This document shows positions 25,501 through 39,918 of a stretch of DNA of 64,000 nucleotides, one piece after another; the stretch's first letter is position 1; each line of letters begins with the position of its first letter. The translations under genes and the position numbers were made by a program. The DNA comes from Trogon surrucura (lineage: Eukaryota > Chordata > Aves > Trogoniformes > Trogonidae). The stretch is taken from positions 118,063,161-118,127,160 of the forward strand of contig CM036618.1 in the NCBI GenBank assembly GCA_020746105.1. The letters are read 5' to 3'. Below the pieces are notes generated by a model. That model did not search any database. It saw only the letters and a list, made by a program, of their open reading frames with translations, and was not told the DNA's origin.

Positions 25501-28500
25501 AACGATTGCCCTGCACCCGCCGAAGCGAATCGAGCCGGCTGTGTGGGGAGCAGCTCCGACGTTAAGCCCATCATACTTGCTGTCGGATTTTTTGTTGTTG
25601 TTGTTGTTGAAACCACTACAGAGAGCAGCACGTTTCCAGGAGCCTGGCTCCAGCAAGCAAACTTCCCTGTGGCTTCCTGCTGGCTTGGGGAGGGTTTGTG
25701 GCTGGGGATGCTTTACCTCTTCCGTGCCAGCTCGGCTGGAGCCATGTCTCAAGATGTTCTTTGATATCCTATACAAAGGATTTTTTCCTCGTGGCGTTTT
25801 TGTCGTGAAATAATATGTTCCTGCAAAGTTTAATCTGATTAAAACTCGAAGAATTAGGATGGGAGACTGGATACGTGCAAAATCGTATTTATGTATCTTT
25901 TTCTTTTGTTAATAGATCGGCCTGCCAGCCCCACAAAAAGTTAGGCATGAACTTAATGTTCCCGGTGGCTAACCCCAGGAAAGTCTGCTCCCAGCATATA
26001 GTCAAGCACACGCATATATCTGTGTAAGGCACGGACCGCACGGCCCCAATGCTGACGTGCTGACTTAGCGCTGTCACATCGTGAATGTTTGCGTGTCTGG
26101 AGCATCTCCTCAGACTCAGGGATGCATAAACCCTCACGGTCTGGATCTACAAGGCATTAAGTAGGGCTTGGAAGATGGAGGGCTGGCAGGGAAAGGCAAG
26201 ACGTTCCATTTAACGATGTGAAGTAATGGTGGTAGCCAGGCACAGGATCATTAAATAATAGCTTTGGTTGTCCGTTATTGGCTTTAGCCTCCCGTTATTT
26301 GCTAACTCCCACGCCGTCTCTCCAGCAATGGCACAGTTGCCATCGCTTTTTCCAAACGGCCGCTTTTGTTTAATATTTCGAAAGCAGGCCTAAAACGTCC
26401 ACAAGTATCAGTGTTGAGCAGAGGGGGAGAAAGCTCAGCGATAATGCAGTATATGCACATGGTAAGGCCTTATCTCCCAGAAAACTTGGTGAGTTGCTAT
26501 CAGTGCCACAACAGCGTTCTCAATTGCTGCGACAACTTACGGCCTTTGGTACGGGACCCCCAGAATTTTCGTCTGCAATCTGATCAAAAGCCAACTGCAG
26601 CGAAGTAGCAGAGAGATTAAAAGCAAAACAAGCAATTAAAGGAAATGGGGGGGAAACAAAACCAAAGCAACAAATGAAAAATTATTTTAATTCAGTGAAT
26701 TATGTGATGTATTGAATTACGTGATGTATTTTACACTGAAAGCTCTCAGTGTATATTATAGTACTGTCTGGAAGGCAGATCTCTTGCCCATGGGAGACTG
26801 GAGAGACACACGGGTGTGCAGGTACTGCTGTGCAATTGTGCGATCTCTAGAGCATCTGTGGTTGTGGATCCTTTCTTCTTGCAGGGAACCCGTAGACCTG
26901 GATACCTGGGGAGATGTGCTGGGTTGGGCTTTCAATTTAACCTGAAGCAAAAGTCAGGCTGAGGCTGCCAGATTGTGCCTGGTTTCAGATCAAACCTCTG
27001 TGAAAGTGCAGTGAATTGAGTATGGTTTCCACTCAAAACCGTAAAACACTCTGGATTTGCTTGAAACTTTGCCTGTTTTGGTTTTGTTTTTTTTTTTTTC
27101 CCTGCAAACTTGGCCTGTGTTCTAGGTTTGTAACAAAACCTAAACCAAACATCACTGGGTTTCAGGTTTAGTTGTGAGGGTTTAACACAGAAACCATTTT
27201 CCTCCGAGGAGAAGGGGGGATGCTGGCCTTTGCGCTAGGGCTGACATTCGTTTTTTATTCTTTTGAGGATGACAGTTTGTAATTTCTACCTTGAAAGCAG
27301 CTGGGGAAGAGGCTTTGGCTCAACATCTGATCTGAAGGACAGAAGAGAGGAGGTTGACCACCATCACATCCCTGCTCGCGTCTCCAGCCTGGTTTTCCCA
27401 TCGCTGTTAGCAACGGGGAGCGCGTTAGTGCAGAGAAGTGTCTCGCTGCTGTTCCATTGAACTCAGCTCTGAATCAGGGTCAGCATTTGCCAGCACGGAG
27501 GCCAAAGATAGCAGGAGGACGGATTTTTGCCTGGCACACGGTAAGATCAGCAACTGGGAACTGTGCCACCGCCAAGAGAAGGAGCTGTAAAAAATTGCAG
27601 CTTCCAGCTCACACTTGAATTCCCGTCTCACCGGGAGCGAGGCTTGTCATGTAAGAGAGCGAGATGCCATCCATTAATTGCTGGCAGCAGCCTGTCTTTC
27701 TGCAAGATAGGAGCTTCCGATTCCTCTTGTGTTTCTCCCAGCGAGTGGAGCCTCACGTTTTGGAAAGAACTCCAAGCTGGCATGCTGCGCTTGCTCTGGT
27801 CTGCATGGCAGGGAAACCAGGACTCCGGCATTTTCCCTGTGCCACGTTGTGCAGTGTGAAACTGAATTTTTTTTCTTTTTTTTTTTTTTTTTTTTTAAAG
27901 AGATTACTACTATGCACAAGGTCAAAGACTGCAGGAGGTACCGTTTGCCACGCTGAAGCATTGCTGCTGTCTCTGATGAGCGCAGATACGCTGTGCGGTC
28001 CTCACGGCTTTTGACCCAGCGGCGCGAACGCCAACACCAGAGCCCTCGTGGCGCGCCTGGCTATAATCAAAGGAAGCTCATTCATTACTCAGGTCCTGAA
28101 GATATGGAAGTCTTGGTAATCAGTTTGGATGGGAGGGATAAATTAATCATTTCCTTTTACACTTGTTGACAGAGCAATTCATTCTGTCATGAGAAAATTT
28201 CGAAGGCGGCGGGGGGGAGGAGGGGGGAAGTTTCGGTAAACTGTGAGTAAAACCTGAGATTTCAATCAGATATTGTGGTCCAGCTTTGCTGCTGCTTTTT
28301 GCTTTAATCTTACTTCCCCTGTCTCCTCACAACGGGACGTTTTTCAGGGCTAGGCCACATTTCCCACAGCTGTCTTTTTGAGGTAAGTGGGACAGTAGGT
28401 AACTTTTCATCCAGGGAATGGGCTGGGAACCCAAGGAAGTGCATCTGCTTGTCCTCGTTCCTGGGACCGGATGAGATTCTGGAGAAAAATGCCCAAGGCA

Positions 28501-31500
28501 GTAGAGCTAGTATTATCTCCAGCCACCAGCAACAAAAGTAGAAAAGGAATGTCCCATGCAGTTTGGGACAAATCCTTTCGCCACTGCCTGGCCTGTTGGG
28601 CACAGCTGAACTCTCCCAACTTGCTGTTAAAAAAGAATCTGAAATAACACTCCTTGTGGCTGCCGCTCCGGGCTGTTTTCACAGGATGGGGGAAGTGGTG
28701 CCCATCTTCAACAAGCTGTGTCCTTCTCCTGGCAGTGCCTGACTCTTTGCGGGGATGTTTTAGCCTCTCCAGAGGCAGCTGCTGAAATCTTGTTAAGCAT
28801 AGAATTGTCAAATAAGAACTGAAGCTGGGGCTGGGTTGTTGGAGTTGGGTTTTTTGCCACATCAGGATTTAAAGTGCTAACTCTAACATTTCAAACCTTA
28901 ATCAAATAATACCAACATGTGTTTTAGGGACATTGCTATCAGGATGGGTTTAGATGCTTGCCTAGGTCCTACGAGTTTTGGTGGGGTACATACATAAGGG
29001 ACCTTGACACTGCTTCGTAACACTGAGGTCTGAAACCAGAGATCATTGGCAAAATGTTATGTGTCAAATCCATTTAAACATCCTACAGAATTTAGATACA
29101 GTAGCTGTCACGGGAAATGCACGGTACCTTCGCATGGCTGTTGTATTTGAAGAACTTGCTGCTTATTTTGTCTGATTTCTTACATCCCTGCAGCAATCTC
29201 ATTGCGCTAAGTATACACCTTTTTAAAACTCCTTACATTGGCTATTTGGCAGGGTGGGTCTGGATGTTATTTAAATGAGAACAGGGGAAAAAAAAAGAGC
29301 AATTAGTGCTTCCTGAGATCACAGAATCACCTTTCCGTTGCACCAGTGGGAGATAAAGCTTGTTAGTTAATTGGAAGGGCTGAAACCCCAGGGCACCAGA
29401 TGCCATTGCATTTAGAGGCTGGAAAAGAAGACAGAGGTTTGTGCTCCAGGAGTTTTTAGTCTGCCAAGACTGCATGAGCGTGGCTGCGCTTCCCATTTAC
29501 AAAACACGGATATGGTTTTTATTAACTCAGTACAGGTGTGAAATGGTCTTTTGTTCAGACGTCTTCTCTTCAAAGTACCAATGCTGCTTTATTTGCACTG
29601 AGGCAGTGAAAATATTATATTCTACCAATGCAGCAGCGCACCACGTTAGTTTACGGAGCTGACAAAGGGGCTTTGAGTTAATCCAGCTGATTTGGGAGCG
29701 CTCTTATACAGAGCTGACCTCTAGCTTCACGTTGATGACAGGCAGCAGAGAGCGGTCCCATCAAAGGAACTCGGTACTTGGGTGTCGTTTAAGCTGATGT
29801 AAGCGCTCCTTCTCACACCAGTTGTATTGGTATGATGCTTTGGATATTTATAGTTAAAGCTGTCAGTGGGCAAAACACCGCCCTGAGGTTGCAGAGACCT
29901 TGCCAGATCAGGTAGTACCAGCTGGACTGAGCTCGGAGCGAAGTGACGAAATGTTGGCTACGCCAACGCCTGTCAGTTGGGCGTTGGTAACCCCGCTGCT
30001 TGCCAGGACCTATTGCTGCAGCTGCTCTTTTGTAAGTCGATGGCCAAAAACCTGCATTGATTGTACCAAAGCACTCGGTTTCTGCTCTCGCTTTGGTTCC
30101 TCATGTCTTGAGCGTAGCTTCTGCTCTTCAGCTCCTGCTCTCTGTTCTGTATTCCTGAGTGCTGGGGGCTATCAGTGCAAACAGCAACCCCGCCAGCAGT
30201 TTATGTACGGGGGCTGCGATACGGGGGCTTCGGAGTGGGGAGGATTTCCCTGCTCTGCCTGAATGGGTCATGGGGCCTTTCAGCATGCTGGGGAGCACCA
30301 CGTCCAAAAGGGTTTTTGAGAGTTGCCTTCCTGGGAAGCTCATGTTACTAAGATAGACCTTACTCTGGTGGCACAATGCTTTTGCCGATGGGATTTTGGC
30401 CCTGAAACGAAGTGATTCTTTGCTGTTACAGCTGTACCTATGCAATGTTATTGCTGACAAAACGATGTAGTTCAGCCTTCCCTACCTCTTCATAGCACTG
30501 TAATCCAAATTGCTGTGTTGATAAAACAAATGGCAAAGTTACAGAAGAAAGCTTGAGCTCACCTAATGGCAGATTGCGGCTCGAAAAGGGGAGCATATCG
30601 CCCCTTCCCCTGTCCAACCCCTTTCTGCCCTTAACTGTGACTATTCTGCTTCCCACTTCGTGCCAGTCTTCAGACTGCGATCACCCAGTAGAATGCACTG
30701 AGCCAGAGGCTTGAAAAATGAAACCCAAAGTGAAAAAGTAAAAAACCTAAATACACACACACAAAAAAAGGAGGTTTTTTTTGACCCCACTGGTCAGCTG
30801 ATGGTGGAGTCCAACAGATGGGAAAGAAAGGGATGGAAAGCAGAGTGAAAGCAAGGGCTGCAGTGGGGGTGGGAATGGGATAAAAAGGAAGAAAAGAGAA
30901 AGGAAGAAGAGGAGAGCAATGAGCTGTTATTTCAGCCCATCCATTTGGTGGAACTTTACCTTCTTCCTGTAGCCCGAGTCTCAAGGTGAGAGACTTTGCA
31001 TCTTTGGTAGAGACCTTTGCCATTTGTTTATAAATGGGTCTGGTAGCAGCAACAACAGTCACAGCATCCACCTTGCACAGGAACACGGGATGGACGTGAC
31101 AGCTCAGGATGCCCTCCTCTGGGTGCCCAGATGAAGCTGTTGGCCTCAGCCTACAGAGCACTGCTGCTGGACACATTTGCGCACAAAATTCCGGGAAGAA
31201 GCAGGGAGTTAAGCTCTGCGGCAGGGAGGAAATGAGCTGAAATGAATGCAAGAAACACTGTTTTCAGGCTGCAAGACGCGTAGTAACTAACCTGAACAAA
31301 AGCTCTCTATCCCAGCAAGGTGTTAATTATATGCCTCGTCTTTCTGGATACGTGTGAACAGGGTCTCTTTGCCCACTGGGAACAATAGGTGTAATCATTA
31401 TTTAATTGGAAAGAGAGGAAGCCCAGCTGCTTGCAATGCACAGGATCAAATGAAGGCCAATAAAGTGTATGCACACGTGGCCTGCACTCTGTGGCTTAGT

Positions 31501-33790
31501 GTAGCCTACAGAGTTTGCCGGTGTAATTCTAGGGTGTGGAAAGAAATCAACTCCCCCACTGCTGGCAAGGCAGTGGTGCAGACAGAGCTACGCTGACAGA
31601 TGAGTGCTTCTGACAGCTTAGCGTGTCTGGGTACGTAGGTGGCGTTGCCGTAGGCTGAAACTCCCTTTGGTGGCACAGGCAGCGTCTCTGCTAGGGGGTT
31701 CAACCTGTGCTGCTCTACCACAGAAGCTTTCATGGGACGGGCAAGGCCAATCACAGGTTTTTTGGTTGTTGCTGTTGTTACTGCGAGAGATCTCCTAGCC
31801 CAGGACAATGTTTTTCCTGTGTTGGTTTGCTGATGTTTCAGATGTATTATGGGGTACAGTGTGTGTACGTAACAGCTGAGCTGTGTTTCAGTCTCTGGCT
31901 AAGGAGTGCCGCAGCGGAATGAAATCTCTGAGGCTGAAGCAGGAAAGTATCTACGCCAGAAAGTGATGCAGAACTGCTCAGGTCTGCTGTAGAGAGGCAG
32001 GGAACTGCATCACAAGGACCTTGTGGAGACAGGACAACCTACTCAAACCTGTGTATACGACACCCTCTCACCCACCTTTCCAGAGCAAAATTGGAAGAAA
32101 AAACTCAAAAGCCATCATAAGACTGTTCAGGCAGGGCCCGATACTGCTCGGTCTCCAGGAGTATCTGTTTAATTCTCCCAGTGTGGGACAGCCCCCATGC
32201 AGAACAATCCTGAGGCACAAAACTGCCCAGCTCTGCCCCCTGCGACAAACCTGGGGTGCTGCTCACCACCTCTTCAGCACACTCTTGTTATAGCGTGTTC
32301 CTCCAGGCCGCTTATTTGCTCCTTCACTTTGGGAACCAGAGGATTTTCCTCCTCCTGGCTGAGCGCACTAAGTGTGGACCATTATGTCAACATCCACGCT
32401 GGCTCTGATTTCAAGAGTTGACTGTCATCAAGCATCAGTGTCACCAGGGAGCTTTCTGCTAGGTACAGTCCAGACAACTGCTTGGACCGATCTTTTTAAT
32501 GACTTATGTGCAGCTATGGAAGAACATGGAAACCTTCTCTGCCAGAATGCTAGAGGAATTCCTAGGTTTAACCCTCCATGGCTTTGAATGGGAATAAAAG
32601 AGGCATCTTCTGGTAAATGAGATTAATTTTATTAGGAGGGAAAGTGTAAGAAAGTTAGCATTAAATTTGTTCACAAGTACAGTAGGTGTTGGTTGGAAAA
32701 AAAGCACAGAGACCGCCTTATGGATAGCTTAAACAGCCACAGCTCACTGAAATCCGAGAGGGCAAACATAAAGCACAGATCTTTCTGCTGCCTCCTTGAA
32801 GCACAAGGACTGGGCAAAAAAAGTACATTGATGAAAGTTTCTTTCCCTCTGCTAAATGCACGCTTTTCCTGAAGAGGTGCCACGGATAAAGACGAAATCA
32901 CGCTCAAGGCGTAATTTTGTTTTCCAAGTCAATGTTTCACTTGCCTCCTCTTAGGATATACATTTCTTCGCTTATGATCTTGGCATGGCTGTACATATTT
33001 TCTATTCTCTTCAGGGGTGGTTTGCTTTGTTGTCATAGCAATGCCTTCTAACTCCTGCACTCACCAGTTTCTTTTCAGGTTCCTGCAGGCTGCAACCAGT
33101 CCCTCATTGTGATGATCACATCTCCTAGCAGCTTTAACGCCTCTTTTTTTTTATCTCCTAACTATAGGCACATTCAGTAGCACGATTCCAAAGAATTCTG
33201 GCCCAAACAGGTTTTCAGCTTGAAGTTACAAAAAAAAAAAAGAAAGAAAAGAAAAAAGCCACTAACAGTGTTTGTATCTGTCTGAGGTTTTCACTGTTCT
33301 ACCGATGATCTCATATTTCAACATTTTTATTCATTCATCTTCTTAGCTTTTCGTGAACATGAGCTATAATTGTCCTGCTGATCTGGCTATCAGAGATGAG
33401 GTGCACCAGGCTCATCAACCTTGTTTGCAGACTGTTTTTCCTTAGGTCGCGATCACAAGGGCAACGTGAGGCTGGGACCAGGCCAGTTCAAAATTGTCCC
33501 CTTTTCCTGTGCAGTCTCGTTCACAGCTCGCTTTCTGCAAAGCTCATCGCCTCCCTTTCTGTCCATCTCCACCTTGAAGGGCTGGTGAGGCAGAGCTCTT
33601 CAGCTGTTCTCTGCTGAGCCAGGCAAGAAAGAATTAAATCTACAGGACTGAGGGGAGCTGGATTAATTTCTTAAACCCTCTCCCCTCACCCAGGGCATTC
33701 TTTTAGTCTGAAGCAGATCATCCCACCCATGGGATATTGCTGGGCATGGGCAAAGTGGGATGGAGTAAGAACTCAACTTCGCACTCAACC
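19595..33790. other. Non-coding DNA, no exon supported
   Basis: Long intronic or intergenic stretch. The longest frames (for example 193 codons on minus at 30670-31251 and 137 codons on plus at 23743-24156) lack domains, conserved motifs or convincing splice borders and look like chance. Simple repeats include an A-rich tract at 21168-21211 and a T-tract at 27867-27896. The patch at about 25.05-25.57 kb is open in several plus frames at once, which reflects GC content and not coding. Confidence 0.5.
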
Positions 33791-33800
33791 TCTGGGTGCA

Positions 33801-33865
33801 GCTTTGCTGTGAGCTTACCTGTCCTTGAGCAAGTCAGTCCCTCCACCTTGCACATCAGCACACCC
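33801..33865 (+). repeat. Possible MIR-like SINE fragment
   Basis: A stretch reading roughly GCTGTGAGCTTACCTGT then CTTGAGCAAGTCAGTCC resembles the conserved core of MIR-type SINEs (the part around TGACCTTGGGCAAGTCA). It is short and diverged, so the call is weak. Confidence 0.25.
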
Positions 33866-35047
33866 AGGGCAGAAAGAGAGGAAACACTCTTCCTGCCTGA
33901 TGTGGGAGGGAAAAAGCCTTCCAAGATCATCTAAGCTTAGGTACCTTCCCGGAAGGGATGATGGCAGATGTTACATAGGCAGAGCATAGACTTTGTCATT
34001 TCTGCTGCCCGTGGCAGACCAGAGCAGGGGGAACTGTGGGTTTGAAGGTACTTCTCAGCAGCTGCCCTGAACTAAGGCAGGGATGCTACTGTGAGCAACA
34101 TACCTAGATTTAAGTTGAAGTCTGACGTCCACATACTACACCTCCGGCGCGTTCTCGTTTATACGTATGTGGGAAACACGTTCTCAAGATGGGGTGATTT
34201 TACCATCTTCCACTGCACCGTTCTCCCTCGTTTGGTTGTGTATCTGCAAGGACACATGAGGCTTCCAAAGCAGGGAGCCAAAGGAGCTGTACCCTACACG
34301 CTCACCCCCAAATATTTTCTTGAGACACATTATTACAGGCTTGCATTCCGCCCTTACCACACAAAATACAAATCACAGAACAGAGATGGTTTCTGCTCCA
34401 AAGAGCTTTGTTCATCACACAGTGGCTGTATGAGGTTGCTGGCTAATATTTTGTTGCTGTTGGAATTAGTTTCAATATGAATCAATAGATTTATTTTTTT
34501 TTAATGCGGTAGGCGCATATGCTATACAATTGAAAGCAATTTTAAAGTAACTTGCACTTTAATGAAACTCCTCTTGGGTTTCAGTTCCAAAGTGACTATC
34601 AGGCAGGATCATTAGTTATTTTCTGTCTTTGTAAACATTACATTCTGTTCGGATTGTTTTTGTTGTTGTTGTTTTTTAAATCAAAGATGTTTAATTTGTC
34701 GTTTCTTTTTTTTTTTTCATTTTCTCCCAAGTAGGAATATTTATCTTTGAATCCTCCAACAGCTTTGGAATGCAGCCTCCACACAAGACTTTAATAGCAA
34801 AACCCACTTCTTCTGACTCAGGGACCATTTGATGAAATGTCTAGAGAAGCAAAAAGCAGCAACAAAAAAAGCTTTACACAGATGCTTCCTTGTGACTAAC
34901 AGAACGTCCACCCAAAGTGGAGAGAGTATAAGTACGTTTGTCATATGTGGGTGTATTTTTCCCATACATTCATTTTTAAAGCTATGCAGTAGAGCACTAC
35001 AAAATTATAGTTTTACAAATAAGCATTATTTGACCGTCATGGGGCTG

Positions 35048-35125
35048 AGCTGATGACTCACTCTGTGACCTCCATGCAAGTCATTTGATTTTCTTGTTCC
35101 TCAGTAAGACTAGCTGGGAAACAGG
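35048..35125 (+). repeat. MIR-like SINE fragment
   Basis: ACTCTGTGACCTCCATGCAAG followed by TCATTTGATTTTCTTGTTCC and TCAG resembles the MIR core (TGTGACC, CAAGTCA, then a C/T-rich stretch with CTCAG). It is followed by an A21 run at 35129-35149. Confidence 0.4.
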
Positions 35126-35149
35126 CTGAAAAAAAAAAAAAAAAAAAAA

Positions 35150-38100
35150 GACAAACCCCGAAGACATTCCTGACAACATGTTCCCTACCTAAGCTTTGTG
35201 TGTTGACTGGAAACACAACATGGGAAATAAGAGCTTTAGAGCTGTTGGCTTGATGTGTGTGCCCAGCCCTGCAGGAATTGTGGGTGGCCAGTGTCTCTGA
35301 AAAGCACGCTCTAAATATGGGTTGTGGTGTCTGACCTATTCTAAAACATGAGCAGCAGAAGACTCGCAGTCAGCTGCCAGTATCATTATAGTGTCTCACC
35401 AACGCCATCACAATGTCCAATTGTCATTGTGGTGCGAGCTGGGTCTTTCAGCAATATAAATGTACCATCTCCAGATGCACTTTGGAAACTTTACCCTTAT
35501 AATACGGAGCTTACAGGCTTCAGCATGTCTCTAGATGTTTCTGTCCTTGTTGTTTACTTTCTGACACCAGACTCCTCTTTGACCCAGAAGTGATGTATTT
35601 GCACATAAACACCTTTTTCAAGAAAATACTCCGATAATGTCCAGAAAGCAGCATAGTTGTATAGTGTTTCTAGGGTCCTGTGCAGTATTAGCAGCATTTT
35701 GAACACCTCCTCACTGTTCCTAACTTATGAGGGAAATCTCAACTGCCAAATCTGGGCATCTTTTCTAGCTTTTCTTTAAAGGACATCTATGCTATGTTTT
35801 TGAAGTCTTCTTTGCAGAGGATAGCAAAAAGGAGAAAGAAACTGTCTTTAATGCCCACGGAGACTGTATGCCATCTCCTGGCTCAGGAGGTGGGGCTTAA
35901 AGGGTGAGGCTTGCAAAGGCCTGTCTGATTTGCCTCTGTCTTTGTTTTGCTTAAGTTCCTACCTTATGTTCCTGCTGCTTTTGTGTTTTGCTTTCACTAT
36001 GGTTTTCCCTCAGTTTTCACCTAAAGGGCCTCGAGCTGTTTTGAGGAGGACACAGCAGTCATCTTACACAGAAATCTCATTAACTTTACATTGACTCCTT
36101 CCTTCTTGTCGCCAGTTATGCGGACCCCTCCTTCTCACCTGCCATCTAGTGTTAATTGTTACCTAGGAACAGCAACGTTAAGCTTTCTATACATAGAGTG
36201 ACTTACCAGGTGTCAGCTCGGAAGCACCTCTACCATACCTCGAAGGCACAAGCTTGCTTCAGAGCTGACTCATGACTGACAAACCAAATCTACTGGATTT
36301 AAGTGCCACAGCCAAAGAAATAATTGCCCTTCGTTTGCATTGCCTGTCCATCATTTCCGTAGCAGGGTTGGAGAGTGGGTCTTGTTTCTCTCTGTCTTTA
36401 GGGCCAGTTCATGCTTTGTCATTTCGATTATACGTCTGATGAGGGTAGGACAATGATACCAGAGGTGAGCGAAGCCGGCGTTTCCCTACGCAGCTCTCCT
36501 GCCAGCAGGATTACCTTGCTGGATGCTCATGCTGTAGCTGTCCTTGTCCTTGTCCGTTGCGGTCAGCCGCCTGGGACACGACGGGGATCCGGGACGTGGG
36601 ATGGGTGAGACCCGCAAAAGGATTTGTGTAATGGACAAGCCTGCTGAGCAATGGAGCTTATGAAGCGATAGTGAAATCAGCTCCAGGAGGGTGACTCCTC
36701 TCTCTTCTGAAGCTGCTGAAGCTGAGTCACAGTCCCGACTGTTTGGAAAGATGAGGGGCTGGAATGAAATATAGCGACAATTAACAAAAGAGAAACGTAC
36801 TGAATAAGAGCCTCCTCCATTTCATTTTCCTTATGGACATTATTGATTCATCACTGTAGCAGTGCTGGCTCCCACCCAGGATGCAAAGGGCATAATCTAG
36901 GTTGTCTGGGGCCAGTGCCCATGGAAGACAAAGAATATTCCTGTTCAGTATTTTGTACAGGAAATCTTCTCGTGCGTGCCCTACCCAAATTGCTTATGTA
37001 GAACAGCAAAATGGGGAAAGAATCGTGCCGGTTTGGATTACTGTGCTGTTTGAAGGTGGCTATTACCGAGTGGGCAGCATCAGTCATTGTGAGTCGTCGT
37101 TCTGGGAGCAGCTGATGCAGTGAAAGCTGCTTCCCATGTGCCTCTGTACACACAACCCCGTCACTACAGATCCACCCCATGACTTGCACAGCCCTGCACC
37201 ACCTCCAGTTCCCCCCATCACAGAAGTCCCACTGGCTTCTCCATCCGATAGCAACAGCCTGCCAAGCAGCAGGCACACGTGGCAGGAAAGCTCAAGTAAC
37301 CAACGTACAGGCTGGCTCGTGTGTGCGCGCTCCTGGGTCATGCCATGAGCTCATGGGTGACCGTGGAACTACATGGTCTTTCCTAAAACAAGGGCCTTCA
37401 TTTGGGTATCTCTTCTCAGCCCGGCACTGATTTTCATTAAGCTCCGTGAGGTTGAAAAGAAATTATTTTCCTGCCTCTCTGCCAAATTTAGCTGGAATTG
37501 GCCAACAGGTTCAAGAGCATTTGAATGGGGGAGGAGGGTGGGAAAGGAGAGGAAAACAGACAGCAGGATCCCATAAACTTCATTTCATTAGGAAGCCGGG
37601 CTGAAAAAAAAAAAGAGTTTCACTTCTAGCTATTAAAATTTTTGGATTTGTCTTGAATACTTAGCTATACAAAGCTGTTTTTTTTATCCAGACCAGTTAA
37701 TAAACAGGTGTCATCACCGGATATGTTTGAGAGATTGTTTTTCTGTTACCTGTGTGAGTGAAAGGAAGAAGGAAAAAAATCTTGATGCTTATATATTTGG
37801 AAGGGGAACGTGGAGGAGTAGAAGAGATTATGAGCAAACAGAGGGGGCAATGCTGATCATATACAGTTAAAATAATTTTTACCATGGTAACAAAAAATAG
37901 CCTCCCCTAGAATGCACTTCAATCTACAGAACCAATGTAAGCCAAGATGAAGTGTATCTTGTTTAGAACATAATTCATGGCAGCTCCAGTGAAATTCTTA
38001 ATGAAGTATGATATTTTCCTCTCAAAAAAAAAATCACTTTTTGAAAATGAAAGCTGTTAAACTCTTTTAATCTTCGCTTCCAGTGGTTGCCAGCAAAATC

Positions 38101-39420
38101 TGATCCAGGGAGTCAATTAGAAAGGATTCTCCTGTGTGCCAGGTTTAATTATCTCCTTGTCGTGCATTGAATTGCTACGTAACTCTTCGAACTTCCTGCA
38201 CAGAGGTTAGGATTGTTAAATCTTCTCTTCCAGAGGTACCAAACAAACACTGGATCATACAAAGCCAGTGCTGCTGTGTCTTGTAATAGTGAGCACAGTC
38301 TTGTAAAGCAAGGAGGATGCTTGAGTTTAAGTGCAGTTTTAGGAAAACTTTGCTCCCAGCAATTAGTTTGCTGGTGAATACAGTTTTGTGTAATGGGAAA
38401 CCCTGCTTGGTTCTTGTGTGGAAGAAGCTGCGTATAAAAAAAGAGACCCCACAGTCTGTGCCTTACTACTCTAAGCCAGCTGCCTGAAAGGAAATGGTCA
38501 AACTCTTGTCAATCGTTAAGGAATAACTTGTTTACCAGATGTTCATAAAAATCCTGTGAATATCTTAAAAAAAAAAAAAGGGCAATCTGATTCCTTGCTG
38601 AGAACCAGGGCTTGCCGCTCCCGTTTCATTGACATCAGCAGGACTCCTCATGTCACAAAGGGCAAATATTTTCTGAGAGCAGATTCCTGTTCTGAACCCT
38701 CCTACGTCATTTACGTTACGGGATTGCTCAGAGGCTGCGGCGGGTGACCTCTTTCCTCCCATCTCCCCCACACTTGTGTGCAAGCCTCTGGGACTCAGAA
38801 CCAAAGTACTAACACATGTGGTCTGGGCTGGAGCTAGATGTTATACACGGCAGGGACAGGAGGCCTCCCCCTGGATCACCCAGACATCTTCAGCGAAAGG
38901 TTAGTGGTACGTTTGAAAAGGGTCATTCAGCTCAGGAAGCCACCAGAGAGTGACAGCCCAGAAGGACACTTATTTTGTTCTCCATCTGGTTGGACCCACG
39001 GGAAGATAATATGGGAATTTTCCGTCAAGCATCCACGATGGGCTTCAAGGATAAGCTGTCGCCTGAGCTCAGCCCACCGATTGAGGCTGAGCCAGCCCGT
39101 CTGACCGTGCCTGACGTGGATGAGGAGGCACTTAGATAAGGTGATCCCACCGACGGAGGTGGGGAGCGGTGACCCTTGGCGGGCAGGAGCTGACAAGTGG
39201 CGGGAGGTGGATCCATCTTCCAGCAGAGCAGCTCTGTGCATCCTGGCCAGGTCTTTTAGTCCTCACTTGTAACTGCCTTCCAGGAGGCAAACCGACAGGA
39301 GCGGAGGCTGCCGAGCCTCACTTTACAACCGAGTTGTCGCATTTAGTCATTTTTTGGGGGACGCTCCATCCAGATTGATGAAGGATGGTGGCTTTCCCTT
39401 GACAGCGAGTCACCTTACGA
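35150..39420. other. Non-coding DNA upstream of second CpG island
   Basis: No exon supported. I looked for F-box and FHA coding sequence here because mammalian APLF has FBXO48 as a divergent neighbour, and saw neither. A CTCF-like site lies at 36140-36152. Confidence 0.45.
36140..36152 (-). promoter_or_regulatory. CTCF-like site (minus orientation)
   Basis: TGCCATCTAGTGT matches the reverse complement of the CTCF core with one mismatch at the last base. Flanking motif modules were not evaluated. Confidence 0.3.
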
Positions 39421-39728
39421 TTACCACACGCTCCTAGCAACGGGAAACAGGCATCCTCTGAGAATGCTGGATGTTTTTTATTATTTTTCCGCCCACCGCG
39501 CAGCGAAAAGCAACTCTCTGAAGGACAGCGGTGTCACCGGAGCAGAGCAGAACGCACCGGCCGGTCCTCCGCGGGCAAGGGGGAGCAGCCCGCGGCCCCA
39601 GAGGCTCTTTCCGTCCCCAAACCAGGCGCGGGGGACCCCAGGAAAGAAGCGGCGGACCCGCGGGGCACGGGGCGGGCCCCGAAAACCCCCTCGGCCGGAG
39701 GGAAGGCGGTTTCGAGCGGCTCCGCGAC

Positions 39729-39777
39729 ATGGCGGCCGCGGCGCTTCTCGGCGCCGGCCAGGCCCCGCCGCCGCCAG
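39729..39777 (+). CDS. Candidate first coding exon, joined to APLF tail exon
   Basis: An ATG in strong context (GAC ATG G) within the CpG island opens a frame reading MAAAALLGAGQAPPPP plus one base. It ends at a splice donor CCAG/GTGGAG. The exon ends in phase 1 (one leftover G). The only confident downstream exon, 44397-44602, needs exactly one leading base, and the joint codon would be GGA (Gly). The Ala-rich start resembles many vertebrate first exons made from island sequence. It does not resemble the FHA-domain start of known APLF. Agreement of one phase in three could be chance, the donor is only moderate, and the same island could serve a non-coding leader. Confidence 0.35.
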
Positions 39778-39918
39778 GTGGAGGCCGGGCGCGTCTCGGC
39801 CGGCTCCGGTGAGGAGGGCCCCGCCGCCCCCCGCCGCCTTCCCGCCGGCCAAGCGGTGGCGGGCAGGGCGGGACTGGGGGTCGCCTGGCCGCCCCGCCGG
39901 CCCTGCCTGAGGGGAGGG

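Noticed and set aside
30670..31251. 193-codon minus-strand frame
   Set aside because: No recognisable family. The C-terminal hydrophobic part comes from purine-rich low-complexity plus-strand sequence.
34340..34410. Stretch resembling an old LINE/SINE tail (ACAGAACAGAGATGG then CCAAAGAGCTT)
   Set aside because: Too short and diverged to assign. Listed here so it can be checked with RepeatMasker.
35345..39420. FBXO48 or PROKR1 as expected neighbours of APLF
   Set aside because: No F-box or seven-helix receptor sequence was visible in any frame of the window.
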